Shown here: positions 29,573 to 37,450 of the stretch, piece after piece
How the letters are laid out: the number at the start of each line of letters is the position of its first letter
Numbering within the stretch: position 1 is the stretch's first letter
DNA from: Bin5 sp022827195
GTDB taxonomy: Bacteria; Chloroflexota; Anaerolineae; Caldilineales; Caldilineaceae
Direction: 5' to 3'
DNA length: 64,000 nucleotides
NCBI GenBank assembly: GCA_965208275.1
Contig: OZ242331.1
Span: forward strand, 3,658,001 to 3,722,000
Made by a program: the position numbers and the translations under genes
The notes under the pieces: generated by a model
What the model was told of the DNA's origin: nothing
The model's input: only the letters and a program-made list of their open reading frames with translations
The model's database searches: none

Positions 29573-30319
29573 CTACAGATCGTAGATGGCGCGCAGGTTT
29601 TCTCCCAGGATCAGCGCCTCGTCCTGTGGCGAAAAGCCGGCGAGCCTGATGCCGTTGACGCCGTGCACTGCGATTCCAGCCGGCGCGTTCGAGCCGAAGA
29701 CGATCCGGTCCGCACCCAATTCACCGCTCTCCACAATCCTTGAAATGGTGTACGGCTCGGCCGCCGCGATCAGCGTCGTGCCGAGAAAGATCGTCCCATT
29801 CTCCTGTGCGGCCTGCACCGCCGACCCGACCCACTCGCGATAGCCCATGTGGTCCATGATAATCGTGACTTGGGAATGTCGCTTGGCCAGCCTGGCGATG
29901 TATTCCGGTGCACAGCCGCTCAGATAGGAACCGGAATGGATCGTTGCGGGGATACCGAGTGAGCGGGCCAGGTCCATGACCGGGTCGGCCGCAGGGCCGT
30001 CGAGGCGGTAACCGTGGCCGGCGGCCATCAGCTTCACGGTGCGCGCGCCGCGGCGCACGCACTGCTCCAGGTCCGCCAGCGCATCGGGCCCCATCGTCGG
30101 GTTGACGAGGCAGCCGGGCAGGATGCGCGGCTCGCCCGCGACCGCGTCGAGCACCGCGGCGTTGCCGGGCCGCGGGTCGGCCGGCACGCCGGACTGGAAT
30201 ACGACGCTCACATCGATGCCGGCCGCGTCCGCATTGGCCAGAAGACCGGTCGGGCCATAGGGCTTTCCAGCAAAGTCATCCGGCATGTAGGATTCGAAAT
30301 CGGCGACAAACTGGCTCAT
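29573..30319 (-). CDS. Amidohydrolase-2-like TIM-barrel protein lacking metal ligands
   Basis: 248 aa. The barrel is recognisable: YGPTGLLANADAAGIDVSVVFQ, RGARTVKLMAAGHGYRL, IPATIHSGSYL, VTIIMDHMGY, RIVFGSNAPAG and ILGENLRAIYDL. The family normally starts with IDxHxH and has GSDxP near the end. Here the N-terminus reads FVADFESYMPD, without either His, and the late Asp is Asn (GSNAP). The middle His residues remain. So at least three of the metal-site residues are missing. It may be a metal-free lyase-like member or a pseudo-enzyme. An upstream start does not restore the motif. Function not assignable. Confidence 0.72.
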   Translation of the reverse strand: MSQFVADFESYMPDDFAGKPYGPTGLLANADAAGIDVSVVFQSGVPADPRPGNAAVLDAVAGEPRILPGCLVNPTMGPDALADLEQCVRRGARTVKLMAAGHGYRLDGPAADPVMDLARSLGIPATIHSGSYLSGCAPEYIARLAKRHSQVTIIMDHMGYREWVGSAVQAAQENGTIFLGTTLIAAAEPYTISRIVESGELGADRIVFGSNAPAGIAVHGVNGIRLAGFSPQDEALILGENLRAIYDL

Positions 30320-30443
30320 TTCAGGCCTCCGGCGTTTACGGTTGATGGATGCGCTGCCAGTCCCTCCATTTTCGCGTGCAGGCCCATAGCCTATCGGCGA
30401 TCACCGCCGGCGTCAAACAGGCTGATCTTTCGCCGCCCGCGCG

Positions 30444-30473
30444 TTGCGCGATCGCGCGCACCCATGCTATACA
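30444..30473 (+). promoter_or_regulatory. Promoter of the hydroxyacid dehydrogenase gene
   Basis: TTGCGC (30444-30449), an 18-nt spacer, TATACA (30468-30473) preceded by TGC as an extended -10. The leader is about 38 nt. Confidence 0.5.
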
Positions 30474-30517
30474 GTGCTGGACTTTGAACCGACACGCCAA
30501 CGCAGCGGAGCCACCCC

Positions 30518-31495
30518 GTGACCAATCGCTCGATTCCCACGCCGGAAAAACTTACGATCTGCTTTGCGCACGTCGCCTACCATCTGGAGTTGATCTTCGC
30601 CAGCCGGCAGACGAATCTGCGCAATTTCCAGGTCTGGACGGCGGCGGACCTGGCCGCACGTCTGCCCGAGGCGGATGTCCTGGTAATCTCCGGCCTGTGG
30701 CAGAACGACCTCCTCGACTGCGCGCCGCGACTGCGTTTCATTCAGTCAATCGGCGCCGGCATTGAACAGTTCGACCTCGACGCGCTGCGCCAACGGGGTA
30801 TCCGCTTGGCGACCGCCAGCGGCGTCAACAGCAACGCGGTCAGCGAACACGCCATGGCGCTGGTGCTGGCCCTGGCGCGCCACATCCACACAGGCCGTGA
30901 CCGACAGAATTGCCGCGAATGGCGCGGCATGATCGGCGACCTGTCGCTACGCGAGGACGAGCTGGGCGGTAAGACGCTGCTGATCGTCGGCCCGGGGAAG
31001 ATTGGCGGCCGCCTGGCCAGGCTGGCGAAGGCGTTCGACATGCGCGTGCTGGCGACCAAACGCAACCCGGCCGCCGTCGCCGGCGTTGATGCCGTCCACC
31101 CGCCGGAGGCATTGCCTGCTCTGCTGCCGCAGGCCGATTTCGTGGCCCTAACCTGCCCCCTGACACCGCAAACGGACAAGCTGATCGACGCGGCGGCCTT
31201 TGCCAAAATGAAGGAGAGCGCATATCTGATCAACGTCGCGCGCGGCGGCTGCGTCGACGAGCCGGCGCTGCTGGCGGCGCTTGAATCGGGGACGATCGCC
31301 GGCGCCGGCATCGATCACTTTTGGGATGAGCCGCTGCCGCAGGATTCGCCCTTCTGGGCGCTCGAAAATCTCCTCATCACCCCGCACACAGGCGGCGAAA
31401 CCTGCATATACGAAGAGAATCTGCTCGACATTCTGCTGGAAAACCTCGGCCGGCTGTGGCGGGGCGAAACAGAGCTTGTCAACCAGGTCATTTAG
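30518..31495 (+). CDS. D-2-hydroxyacid dehydrogenase (NAD-dependent)
   Basis: 325 aa; start GTG 30518 with CGGAG eight bases upstream. Catalytic fold as in D-glycerate/phosphoglycerate dehydrogenases: ATASGVNSNAVSEHAMALVLALARHI, GKTLLIVGPGKIGGRLARLAKAF (a Rossmann GPGKIG), YLINVARGGCVDEPALLAAL with the substrate Arg, GIDHFWDEPLPQDSPFWAL with the catalytic Glu, and ITPHTGGE with the catalytic His. ATKRNP after the nucleotide strand (Lys/Arg) hints at NADP. Substrate unknown. Confidence 0.88.
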   Translation: MTNRSIPTPEKLTICFAHVAYHLELIFASRQTNLRNFQVWTAADLAARLPEADVLVISGLWQNDLLDCAPRLRFIQSIGAGIEQFDLDALRQRGIRLATASGVNSNAVSEHAMALVLALARHIHTGRDRQNCREWRGMIGDLSLREDELGGKTLLIVGPGKIGGRLARLAKAFDMRVLATKRNPAAVAGVDAVHPPEALPALLPQADFVALTCPLTPQTDKLIDAAAFAKMKESAYLINVARGGCVDEPALLAALESGTIAGAGIDHFWDEPLPQDSPFWALENLLITPHTGGETCIYEENLLDILLENLGRLWRGETELVNQVI

Positions 31496-31683
31496 CCTCA
31501 GTAGGCGCTCCCGGAGCCGATTACGACCTGTTTTGAATCGTCAGCCAAAGGGTTGGTAGAATGTCAGGCATGTCAGGCGACTTTGCGCGACACTGATGGC
31601 ATGAGCACCGAGGGCAGCCAGGTCGGGTGATGACCCCGCATCCACTCCAATTCCCCATAAGACGGCGAAGAGGCGGCACTTTC

Positions 31684-33642
31684 ATGCGACTGTCGGCCGC
31701 AATTGCTGTGCTGCTCGGCGCGCTGCTGGTCCTCCCCGTTCCGTCGGTATCCGCACAGGAAAAGTCGCTGGTCTGGGAACGATTCGATGTGGACATCGTC
31801 ATTCGACCGGACGGCTCATTCGACGTGAATGAGCACCAGACGATTCGCTTTACGCGCGGCACGTTCACCTTCGGCTTTCGTGAAATCCCCAAGGTCAGGC
31901 TCAGCTCTCTCAGCAATTGGTCCCTGTCCGACGGCAGCGGCAACAGCTACCGGCTGGCAACGGCAGGCAGAGAACCCTTCACTTTCACCGTTACCGAGCA
32001 GGGTTCGCGCTACGTCATCTACTGGTTTTTCCCTCCCGTTGCCGGCCGCAGCGAGACCTATACCATTTCCTATGCCGTGCACGGCGGTTTGCGCTACTAC
32101 GAGGACGGCGACCAGCTCTGGTGGCAAGCAATTTATGGCGAGCGCACCTTTCCGGTGCGGGGAGGACGCGTGCATCTGTCGGCGCCGGCCCCAATTCAGG
32201 AGTGGGCAGCCTACGTCAGACAGGGAGACCGAGCTTGGGAGGACGCCTTGGGGGTCGTCTCGGCGTCGCTCGCAGAGAACAAACGGGAGGTAACGTACGA
32301 ACTTGACCGCACGCTCGCGGCGGGCGAGGCGTTGGAGGTGCGAGTCGAGTTTGCGCCCGGCGTGGTGGCCGGAGAGGCGCAACCCTGGCAGGCACGGGCC
32401 GATTCAGAGGCGGAGGCAGCCGCGGAGGCCGCACGTTTTCGCGCGCGCGTAGGGCCGCTTCTCACGCTGTCTTTTGGCTCCCTTGGCATTCTCCTCATAT
32501 TGGGTGGACCGGCAGCGCTCTATCTGCTCTGGTACCGCCTGGGCCGCGACAAACCTGTCCAGATGGTCGCCGAATACCTGCCCGAGCCGCCCGAAGACAT
32601 CTCTCCGGGCTTGGTCGGCACGCTGCTCGACGAGCAGGCCGACTTGGAGGACATCGTCGCAACCCTGGTGGACCTGGCGCAGCGCAAAGTCATCAGCATC
32701 ACCGAGGAACAGACGGGCAGCCTTTTGACCGCGCGTGACTTCGTCTATCGCTACGAAAACCGCGACCTGCCTGTCTCCGATTTCGAGACACGGCTGCTGG
32801 TCAGCCTGTTCGGCAACAAGAGTGAAGTCAGGCTGTCGCAAATCAGGGACAAGTTTCACAGCAAGCTGCCCGGACTGAAAAAGGCGCTCTACCAGGAAGC
32901 GACCGCACACGACTATTTTGCCCGCAGCCCCGAGACGGTGCGCAACCAGTACGGCTGCCTCGGCGTGGGCCTGGTGGCGCTGGCGGCGGCCGTGGGCGTT
33001 GGATTGACGGCGCTCTTCGGCCACCTGACCGGCGCGGCCGCGCTGCCGGGCGTGGGGCTGGCGGTGACCGCGCTCGGCTGCCTGCTGCTGGCGCGTTTCA
33101 TGCCCCGCAAGACCGACAAGGGCGCCGAAACTGCGGCGCGCTGGCAGGCCTTCAAACGCTACCTGCGCGATATCGACCGCTACAGCGACCTGGAAGAAAA
33201 GAAGGAGCTTTGGGACCGCTGGCTGCCCTACGCGATCGCCTTTGGCGTAGATTCCCACTACATTCGCAAGTTCGCCGCGGTTGACGCGCCCGCCCCCGGC
33301 TGGTACATCCCACACCCGACCATGTACGGCCCCTACAGGCGCTGGTATTACGGGCCGGGTCCTGTCGGCCCTGCTTCCAGCAGCGGACGGCCCGATTTCG
33401 ATGGACGCGGCGCTGGCGGCGGCATTGGCGGCGGGCTGGGCGATGCCAGTCGCGGCCTGGGCAGCGGGCTGTCGGGGATGAGCGCGGGTCTGGGTGCGTT
33501 GCTCACCAGTACCAGCACCGCAATGGTAAGCCGGCCCAGCACCTCCAGCACGGGCGGCGGCGGATGGGGGGGAGGCGGCTTCTCCGGCGGAGGAGGTTTC
33601 GGCGGCGGAGGTGGCGGCGGGGGCGGCGGCGGCTTCGGGTAA
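31684..33642 (+). CDS. DUF2207 membrane protein with Gly-rich tail
   Basis: 652 aa from ATG 31684. A signal peptide (residues 1-24) ends in SVSAQ. The beta-rich extracytoplasmic DUF2207 domain (25-240) has FDVDIVIRPDGSFDVNEHQTIRF and TISYAVHGGLRYYEDGDQLWW. A membrane segment lies at about 255-285, a cytoplasmic part at 290-415 with winged-helix-like stretches (EDIVATLVDLAQRKVISI), two membrane segments at about 424-475, and a conserved cytoplasmic region (WLPYAIAFGVDSHYIRKFA). It ends in a pure Gly-rich tail (625-652) typical of TPM/DUF2207 proteins. DUF2207 is widespread and uncharacterised. First gene of a four-gene run with a zinc-ribbon, a coiled-coil and an SPFH protein. Confidence 0.88.
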   Translation: MRLSAAIAVLLGALLVLPVPSVSAQEKSLVWERFDVDIVIRPDGSFDVNEHQTIRFTRGTFTFGFREIPKVRLSSLSNWSLSDGSGNSYRLATAGREPFTFTVTEQGSRYVIYWFFPPVAGRSETYTISYAVHGGLRYYEDGDQLWWQAIYGERTFPVRGGRVHLSAPAPIQEWAAYVRQGDRAWEDALGVVSASLAENKREVTYELDRTLAAGEALEVRVEFAPGVVAGEAQPWQARADSEAEAAAEAARFRARVGPLLTLSFGSLGILLILGGPAALYLLWYRLGRDKPVQMVAEYLPEPPEDISPGLVGTLLDEQADLEDIVATLVDLAQRKVISITEEQTGSLLTARDFVYRYENRDLPVSDFETRLLVSLFGNKSEVRLSQIRDKFHSKLPGLKKALYQEATAHDYFARSPETVRNQYGCLGVGLVALAAAVGVGLTALFGHLTGAAALPGVGLAVTALGCLLLARFMPRKTDKGAETAARWQAFKRYLRDIDRYSDLEEKKELWDRWLPYAIAFGVDSHYIRKFAAVDAPAPGWYIPHPTMYGPYRRWYYGPGPVGPASSSGRPDFDGRGAGGGIGGGLGDASRGLGSGLSGMSAGLGALLTSTSTAMVSRPSTSSTGGGGWGGGGFSGGGGFGGGGGGGGGGGFG

Positions 33643-33659
33643 CCCGGCAAGGAGGAAAG

Positions 33660-34202
33660 ATGCGCGGAGGGGGGAAAACGGTCGGCCTGGCGATGATGGG
33701 AATAACGGTTGTCCTATTCGCCGGCTGGTCGGCTGCGGTCGCGGTCTCGGGCACGACCACCGGTGGGCTGGTCCTGGGTTTGTTCCTGGCGCTGGTCGTG
33801 TGCGCGCCGCTGCTGGGTATCGGCTACTATCTCTGGCGCAAAGGGCAGCAGGAGGAAGGCGAGTTCGCCCAGGTCGCGCAGGAGCGGAAGATCCTGAACA
33901 TGGTGCTGACGCAGGGGCAGGTGAGCGTGCAGGAACTCATCGTCGAACTGCAGCAGCCGCGCGAGAGCGTGGAAGAAATGATCCGCAGCCTGGTCGGCAA
34001 GCAGCTGTTCAGCGGCGCCATCGACTGGGAGAAGGGGATGCTTTACAGCGTCGACAGCCAGAAACTGACCGATGGACGCAGCTGTCCCAACTGCGGCGGC
34101 CAAGTCGAATTGGCCGGCAAGGGGCTGGTGCAATGCCCGTGGTGCGGCAGCGAAGTTTTCCTGACGCAACGGGCCGCAACACGGTCGGCGGATTCAACGT
34201 AA
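33660..34202 (+). CDS. Membrane protein with wHTH-like region and C-terminal zinc ribbon
   Basis: 180 aa, start ATG 33660 with GGAGG five bases upstream, 17 bp behind the DUF2207 gene. Two membrane segments lie at about residues 8-30 and 36-58. A helical region follows (ERKILNMVLTQGQVSVQELIVELQQPRESVEEMIRSL) that looks like a small winged helix. The C-terminus is a four-Cys zinc ribbon, CPNCGG and CPWCGS. Membrane-plus-zinc-ribbon proteins accompany SPFH and TPM/DUF2207 proteins in PspA-type envelope modules such as ydjG in Bacillus. Role in this set is inferred. Confidence 0.75.
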   Translation: MRGGGKTVGLAMMGITVVLFAGWSAAVAVSGTTTGGLVLGLFLALVVCAPLLGIGYYLWRKGQQEEGEFAQVAQERKILNMVLTQGQVSVQELIVELQQPRESVEEMIRSLVGKQLFSGAIDWEKGMLYSVDSQKLTDGRSCPNCGGQVELAGKGLVQCPWCGSEVFLTQRAATRSADST

Positions 34203-34239
34203 TGATTCATATCCTGCCGTTACCATAGCGAGGTCTGAG

Positions 34240-34815
34240 ATGACGGATTCCTTTGTGGACAGGGCGGAAGAGAGCATGGGCGCGCTCGAGCGGGTGTTCA
34301 AAGGGCTGCCGCTTGTGCGCGAGTACAACGACAAAGAGCTGCGCCGCGAGGCGGACCGGCGCCTGCGCCAACTGCTCGCTTCCGAGTTAGAGCAGGAGAA
34401 ACAGCGGCTATACGATCTGCAGAAGCAACTGTTGCGAGGCGGCGGGCTGGCCTGGATGGACGATGCCGATGGCGCGATCCAACGCCTGCAGACGCTGATC
34501 GACCGCATCAAGACCGCCAGCTACGGCTATGCCGGGCTTTTCGCGGCGGTGAAGGTCGAAGCGGTGCAGTTGGACGCGCTCCACCGCTTCGACATGGCAC
34601 TGGCAGAACGCGCCCAAGAGATCAACGAGCGAATCAGCCAGATGGAGGCGTCCGCCGCGAATCGCGACGCCCTCGGCCCGGCCATTCAGGCGGTAAACGG
34701 GACTGTGACCGAGCTCCAACGGATATTCGACAAGCGCAGCCACGCGATTGTCGACCCTGCTCACATTGCCGGCGCGCCCTTGCCCGCATCAGAGAGCGTT
34801 GACGACGACGAATAA
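34240..34815 (+). CDS. Coiled-coil protein of unknown family
   Basis: 191 aa, almost wholly helical and charged, without membrane segments or cysteines. Heptad-rich stretches are READRRLRQLLASELEQEKQRLYDLQKQLL and AIQRLQTLIDRIKTASYGYAGLF. The centre resembles the helical hairpins of PspA-like proteins only in general character; I do not recognise the family. The start ATG 34240 has GAGG seven bases upstream. Its place between the zinc-ribbon and SPFH genes suggests a scaffold or PspA-like effector, which is inference. Confidence 0.7.
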   Translation: MTDSFVDRAEESMGALERVFKGLPLVREYNDKELRREADRRLRQLLASELEQEKQRLYDLQKQLLRGGGLAWMDDADGAIQRLQTLIDRIKTASYGYAGLFAAVKVEAVQLDALHRFDMALAERAQEINERISQMEASAANRDALGPAIQAVNGTVTELQRIFDKRSHAIVDPAHIAGAPLPASESVDDDE

Positions 34816-34833
34816 CCGTACAGGAGAAACGCA

Positions 34834-35919
34834 ATGCCGAGAATCATAGATGTCATCGAGGCCGCAGATCAGGGCGGACAGGAGCTTGTGGTGCGCGTGC
34901 CGGAGGTCGGGTCGGGTGACTTCCGCCTGGGCAGCCAGGTGATCGTGCGCGAAAGCCAGCGCGCCGTCTTCTACCGCGACGGCAAATCTCTCGATACATT
35001 CGAACCGGGCCGCCACACTATCACCACCTTCAACCTGCCGGTCCTGTCCGGTCTGCTGCGCATGGGCACCGGCGGCCAGGACATCTTCACGGCCGAGGTG
35101 TTCTTCGTCAACATGCGCGAGTTCACCGACCTGAAATGGGGCACCCCCGAGCCGATCACGCTGCGCGATACCGATTTTGGGCTGGTGCGGCTGCGCGGCT
35201 ACGGCCACTACACGATGCAGATTGCCGACCCCAAGCGCTTTGTCGACCAGTTCGTCGGCACGCAGGGAATGTACCGCACCGGGCAGATCAATGAGTTTCT
35301 GCGCAGCACCGTCATCAGCCGCATGACCGACATGTGGGGCGAGAACATGACCAGCATTCTCGACCTGCCGCGGCTTTTCGACGAGCTGAGCGCGGCGATG
35401 CGCGCCACGCTGCAGGACGATTTTGAGGCGATGGGGCTGGCGCTCAAGCAGTTTCGCATCGTCTCGATCAGCCCGACCGAGGAGACGGCCAAGGCGATCG
35501 ACGAGCGCGCCAGCATGGGCGCGATCGGCGATATGGCCGCCTACATGCAGTTCAAGACGGCGCGCGCGCTGGGCGACGCCGCACAGCAGCCCGGCGGCGG
35601 CGGAACAGGCGAGGGTCTTGGTCTCGGCGCCGGCATCGGCCTTGGCGCCGGCATGGCCGGCATGATCACCAATGCGATGCAGGGCGCCGCGCAACCCGAC
35701 GGCGGCGCGCCGAATCAGCCCGCGACCCCACAGACGCCCGCTCCACCGCAGCCCCCTACGGCGCCGGCCGTCATGACACTGGAGCAGGCCGCTGCCTATC
35801 TCCAGGTCGCCCCCGCCGACATCCAGGCACTGATCGACGATGGCTCGCTGCAGGCGCGCCGCATCGGCAGTCAGTACCGGATTGCGAGGAAGGCGATTGA
35901 CGACTTTTTAACGGGGTAA
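34834..35919 (+). CDS. SPFH-domain protein with C-terminal excisionase-type HTH
   Basis: 361 aa. Residues about 33-245 form a YdjI-like SPFH (band-7) domain: SQVIVRESQRAVFYRDGKSL, FEPGRHTITTFNLPVL, RGYGHYTMQIADPKRFVDQF and LKQFRIVSISPT. The Gly-rich region 254-275 and Pro-rich region 293-312 form a linker. Residues 313-361 are a MerR/excisionase-like HTH (HTH_17 type): VMTLEQAAAYLQVAPADIQALI, then LQARRIGSQYRIARKAIDDFL. YdjI-like proteins usually end in a zinc ribbon instead. Here the ribbon is on a separate neighbour and the SPFH protein carries the DNA-binding-like domain. The start follows AGGAG by seven bases. Confidence 0.85.
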   Translation: MPRIIDVIEAADQGGQELVVRVPEVGSGDFRLGSQVIVRESQRAVFYRDGKSLDTFEPGRHTITTFNLPVLSGLLRMGTGGQDIFTAEVFFVNMREFTDLKWGTPEPITLRDTDFGLVRLRGYGHYTMQIADPKRFVDQFVGTQGMYRTGQINEFLRSTVISRMTDMWGENMTSILDLPRLFDELSAAMRATLQDDFEAMGLALKQFRIVSISPTEETAKAIDERASMGAIGDMAAYMQFKTARALGDAAQQPGGGGTGEGLGLGAGIGLGAGMAGMITNAMQGAAQPDGGAPNQPATPQTPAPPQPPTAPAVMTLEQAAAYLQVAPADIQALIDDGSLQARRIGSQYRIARKAIDDFLTG

Positions 35920-35941
35920 TTGGCAAGGAAAGTTCAGCGAG

Positions 35942-36229
35942 CTAGCTGGCGACACGGAGCCGCATCCCCAGCGCACGGATGATCTTCATCATCGCGTTAA
36001 AGTTCGGATTGCCATTCTCGGACAGTGCCTTGTACAACCCTTCACGGGACATGCCGACGTCGCGAGCGAGCTGGCTCATGTTGCGGGCGCGAGCGATGTC
36101 GCTGAGCGCGGCACGAATCAGGCGCCCGTCGCCAAGGTCTTCTTCGAAAGCCGCTTCCAGGTAGAGACGGGCATCTTCCTCGGTGCGCAGGTAATCGGTC
36201 ACATCCCAGCGGGTGAATTTTTCAGTCAT
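35942..36229 (-). CDS. higA: HigA-type antitoxin (XRE-like HTH)
   Basis: 95 aa. The C-terminal half has an addiction-module HTH: MSQLARDVGMSREGLYKALSENGNPNFNAMMKIIRALGMRL. The N-terminus is TEKFTRWDVTDYLRTEEDARLYLEAAFEED, the standard start of HXLR/HigA-like antitoxins paired with Gp49-type toxins. It overlaps the toxin gene by 8 bp, toxin first, as in higBA. It likely represses its own promoter, which has a near-palindrome in the spacer. Confidence 0.88.
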   Translation of the reverse strand: MTEKFTRWDVTDYLRTEEDARLYLEAAFEEDLGDGRLIRAALSDIARARNMSQLARDVGMSREGLYKALSENGNPNFNAMMKIIRALGMRLRVAS

Positions 36230-36527
36230 GGCTCATCCCCCAGTCCTTTGCCAGCTGTCTGGCCCGCTCTATGTCGCGTGTCTGCGAACCTTTGTGACCG
36301 CCACACAGTAGGACAATCACTTTAGCGCCATCGCGCATGTAGTAGAGTCGATATCCAGGTCCGTAGCGAATGCGCATCTCGAAAACGCCTCCGCCAACCG
36401 ACTTTACGTCGCCAAAGTGACCTATCGAAACATTTCTCAAACGGGCATTGATGCGGGCAACACCTCGACGGTCTCTCAACCTTTGAACCCACCGCTTGAA
36501 TGTAGCACTCTCGACAATCTCAATCAC
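36222..36527 (-). CDS. higB: HigB/RelE-type toxin (Gp49-like mRNA interferase)
   Basis: 101 aa; start GTG 36525-36527. The RelE-fold family that cuts mRNA on ribosomes shows EIVESATFKRWVQRLRDRRGVARI, GHFGDVKSVGGGVFEMRIRYGPGYRLYYM and VIVLLCGGHKGSQTRDIERARQLAKDW. All are standard for Gp49-like addiction-module killers. The promoter puts the transcript start at or next to the GTG, so the message may be leaderless. The upstream gene order is toxin then antitoxin. Confidence 0.9.
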   Translation of the reverse strand: MIEIVESATFKRWVQRLRDRRGVARINARLRNVSIGHFGDVKSVGGGVFEMRIRYGPGYRLYYMRDGAKVIVLLCGGHKGSQTRDIERARQLAKDWGMSHD

Positions 36528-36533
36528 TCAAAT

Positions 36534-36562
36534 AGTGTAAACTGTAGTTCACAACCTGTCAA
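36534..36562 (-). promoter_or_regulatory. Leaderless promoter of higBA with operator-like palindrome
   Basis: TTGACA (36562-36557), 17-nt spacer, TACACT (36539-36534); the GTG of higB follows six bases after the -10. The spacer holds GTGAACTACAGTTTAC, an imperfect inverted repeat where HigA could bind. Confidence 0.75.
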
Positions 36563-36873
36563 GTAGCTTTTCCCTCCCGGATCGATACATGTGAATCGGC
36601 AAAATGGGAATGCTACGATGATACCGACAGTCTCGAGACTGAGCATTTATGCGCTTGGCCCCAAAAGCCAAGCCACAGTCTAAGGTGCATAGTGGAACGA
36701 TACTTTTGCTGAGCCAGAAGGGAAAAGCTTGCGGGCAATGTGGTACTTGCAGGTATAAAGATCCTTTTAGACAGAGAGAGAAAAGTGTAAAGAAGATGTC
36801 GGGGACAATTGGGTTAATTCCTGCAACATGATTTCTTGGGTCCCATGGTACGCTGCAAAGAACCTGTAAGCCG
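36563..36873. other. Gene-poor stretch with a small decayed coding fragment
   Basis: About 310 bp. From ATG 36649 the plus strand encodes MRLAPKAKPQSKVHSGTILL and, further on, a short Cys-containing part (CGQCGTC) to a stop at 36829-36831. The first 15 residues resemble a reading at 23168-23237. It has lower GC than its surroundings. Unrecognised, possibly a remnant of a mobile or accessory gene. Confidence 0.3.
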
Positions 36874-36993
36874 CTACGGTCCTCCCATTACAACACCAAA
36901 CGCGCGGTCATCAAGAATCGATAACTTCCTTCGCCTTGCCTCTACCGTCTCCAATTCGACCCGCGCGATCAGCGGCGTCTCGATATCGTAATC
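36874..36993 (-). pseudogene. C-terminal remnant of a nitrilase-like hydrolase
   Basis: The minus strand reads DYDIETPLIARVELETVEAR then RRKLSILDDRAFG to a TAG at 36874. This matches the end of carbon-nitrogen hydrolases and parallels the intact gene at 39259-40056 (LTVRIDLETVEATRNKIPIF, ADRRPELY). A TAG at 36994 closes it upstream and the catalytic part is absent. Confidence 0.5.
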
Positions 36994-37175
36994 CTAGACC
37001 GGCGTCTTGACCAAGGAGTCAAATGCTGAAGACGAGCTGCAATAGCTGACGACCTCCGTCGTCCCTGCAAGATGGCAGGCGGGGGCGAAACACTGAATCT
37101 TGATCTGACTCTGCGCTGGTCTCCGGTTCCCAACCCTGAGCCTGACCGGCGGCAACATCTCAGGGCGCGCACTTA

Positions 37176-37368
37176 GAGGGTGTTTGAATATTCCGGTCTG
37201 GTCGAACAATCCAGGTTGTGACCTTCAGACTTGTCGTCATAGCAAGGCCCGACCTAGTGAAATCTACTTGATTCCTGCGACGAGAACGCGGATTTCACCG
37301 GATATTTGGACGGATACGGTCGCTCAATCGATCAGGATGGCAACTTGGGCGAATTTTCAAACGCCCTC
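37176..37368. mobile_element. 193-bp MITE with 18-bp terminal inverted repeats
   Basis: Left end GAGGGTGTTTGAATATTC, right end (reverse complement) GAGGGCGTTTGAAAATTC; 16 of 18 match. The element is flanked by TTA at 37173-37175 and 37369-37371, a 3-bp target duplication. It encodes no transposase. GAG ends with a TNA duplication fit the IS1031 subgroup of IS5, as inference. I see no second copy in the window. Confidence 0.8.
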
Positions 37369-37450
37369 TTAGAACTATGAGGTCTTTTGGTACGCGATTG
37401 TGTTTTCGAACGCTTTACGGGCTTCCCGTGCGAGAACTGTTCGGTAGTAA

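Noticed and set aside
36874..36993. Complete small gene
   Set aside because: It matches only the last 40 residues of nitrilases and is closed by a TAG upstream; better called a remnant.
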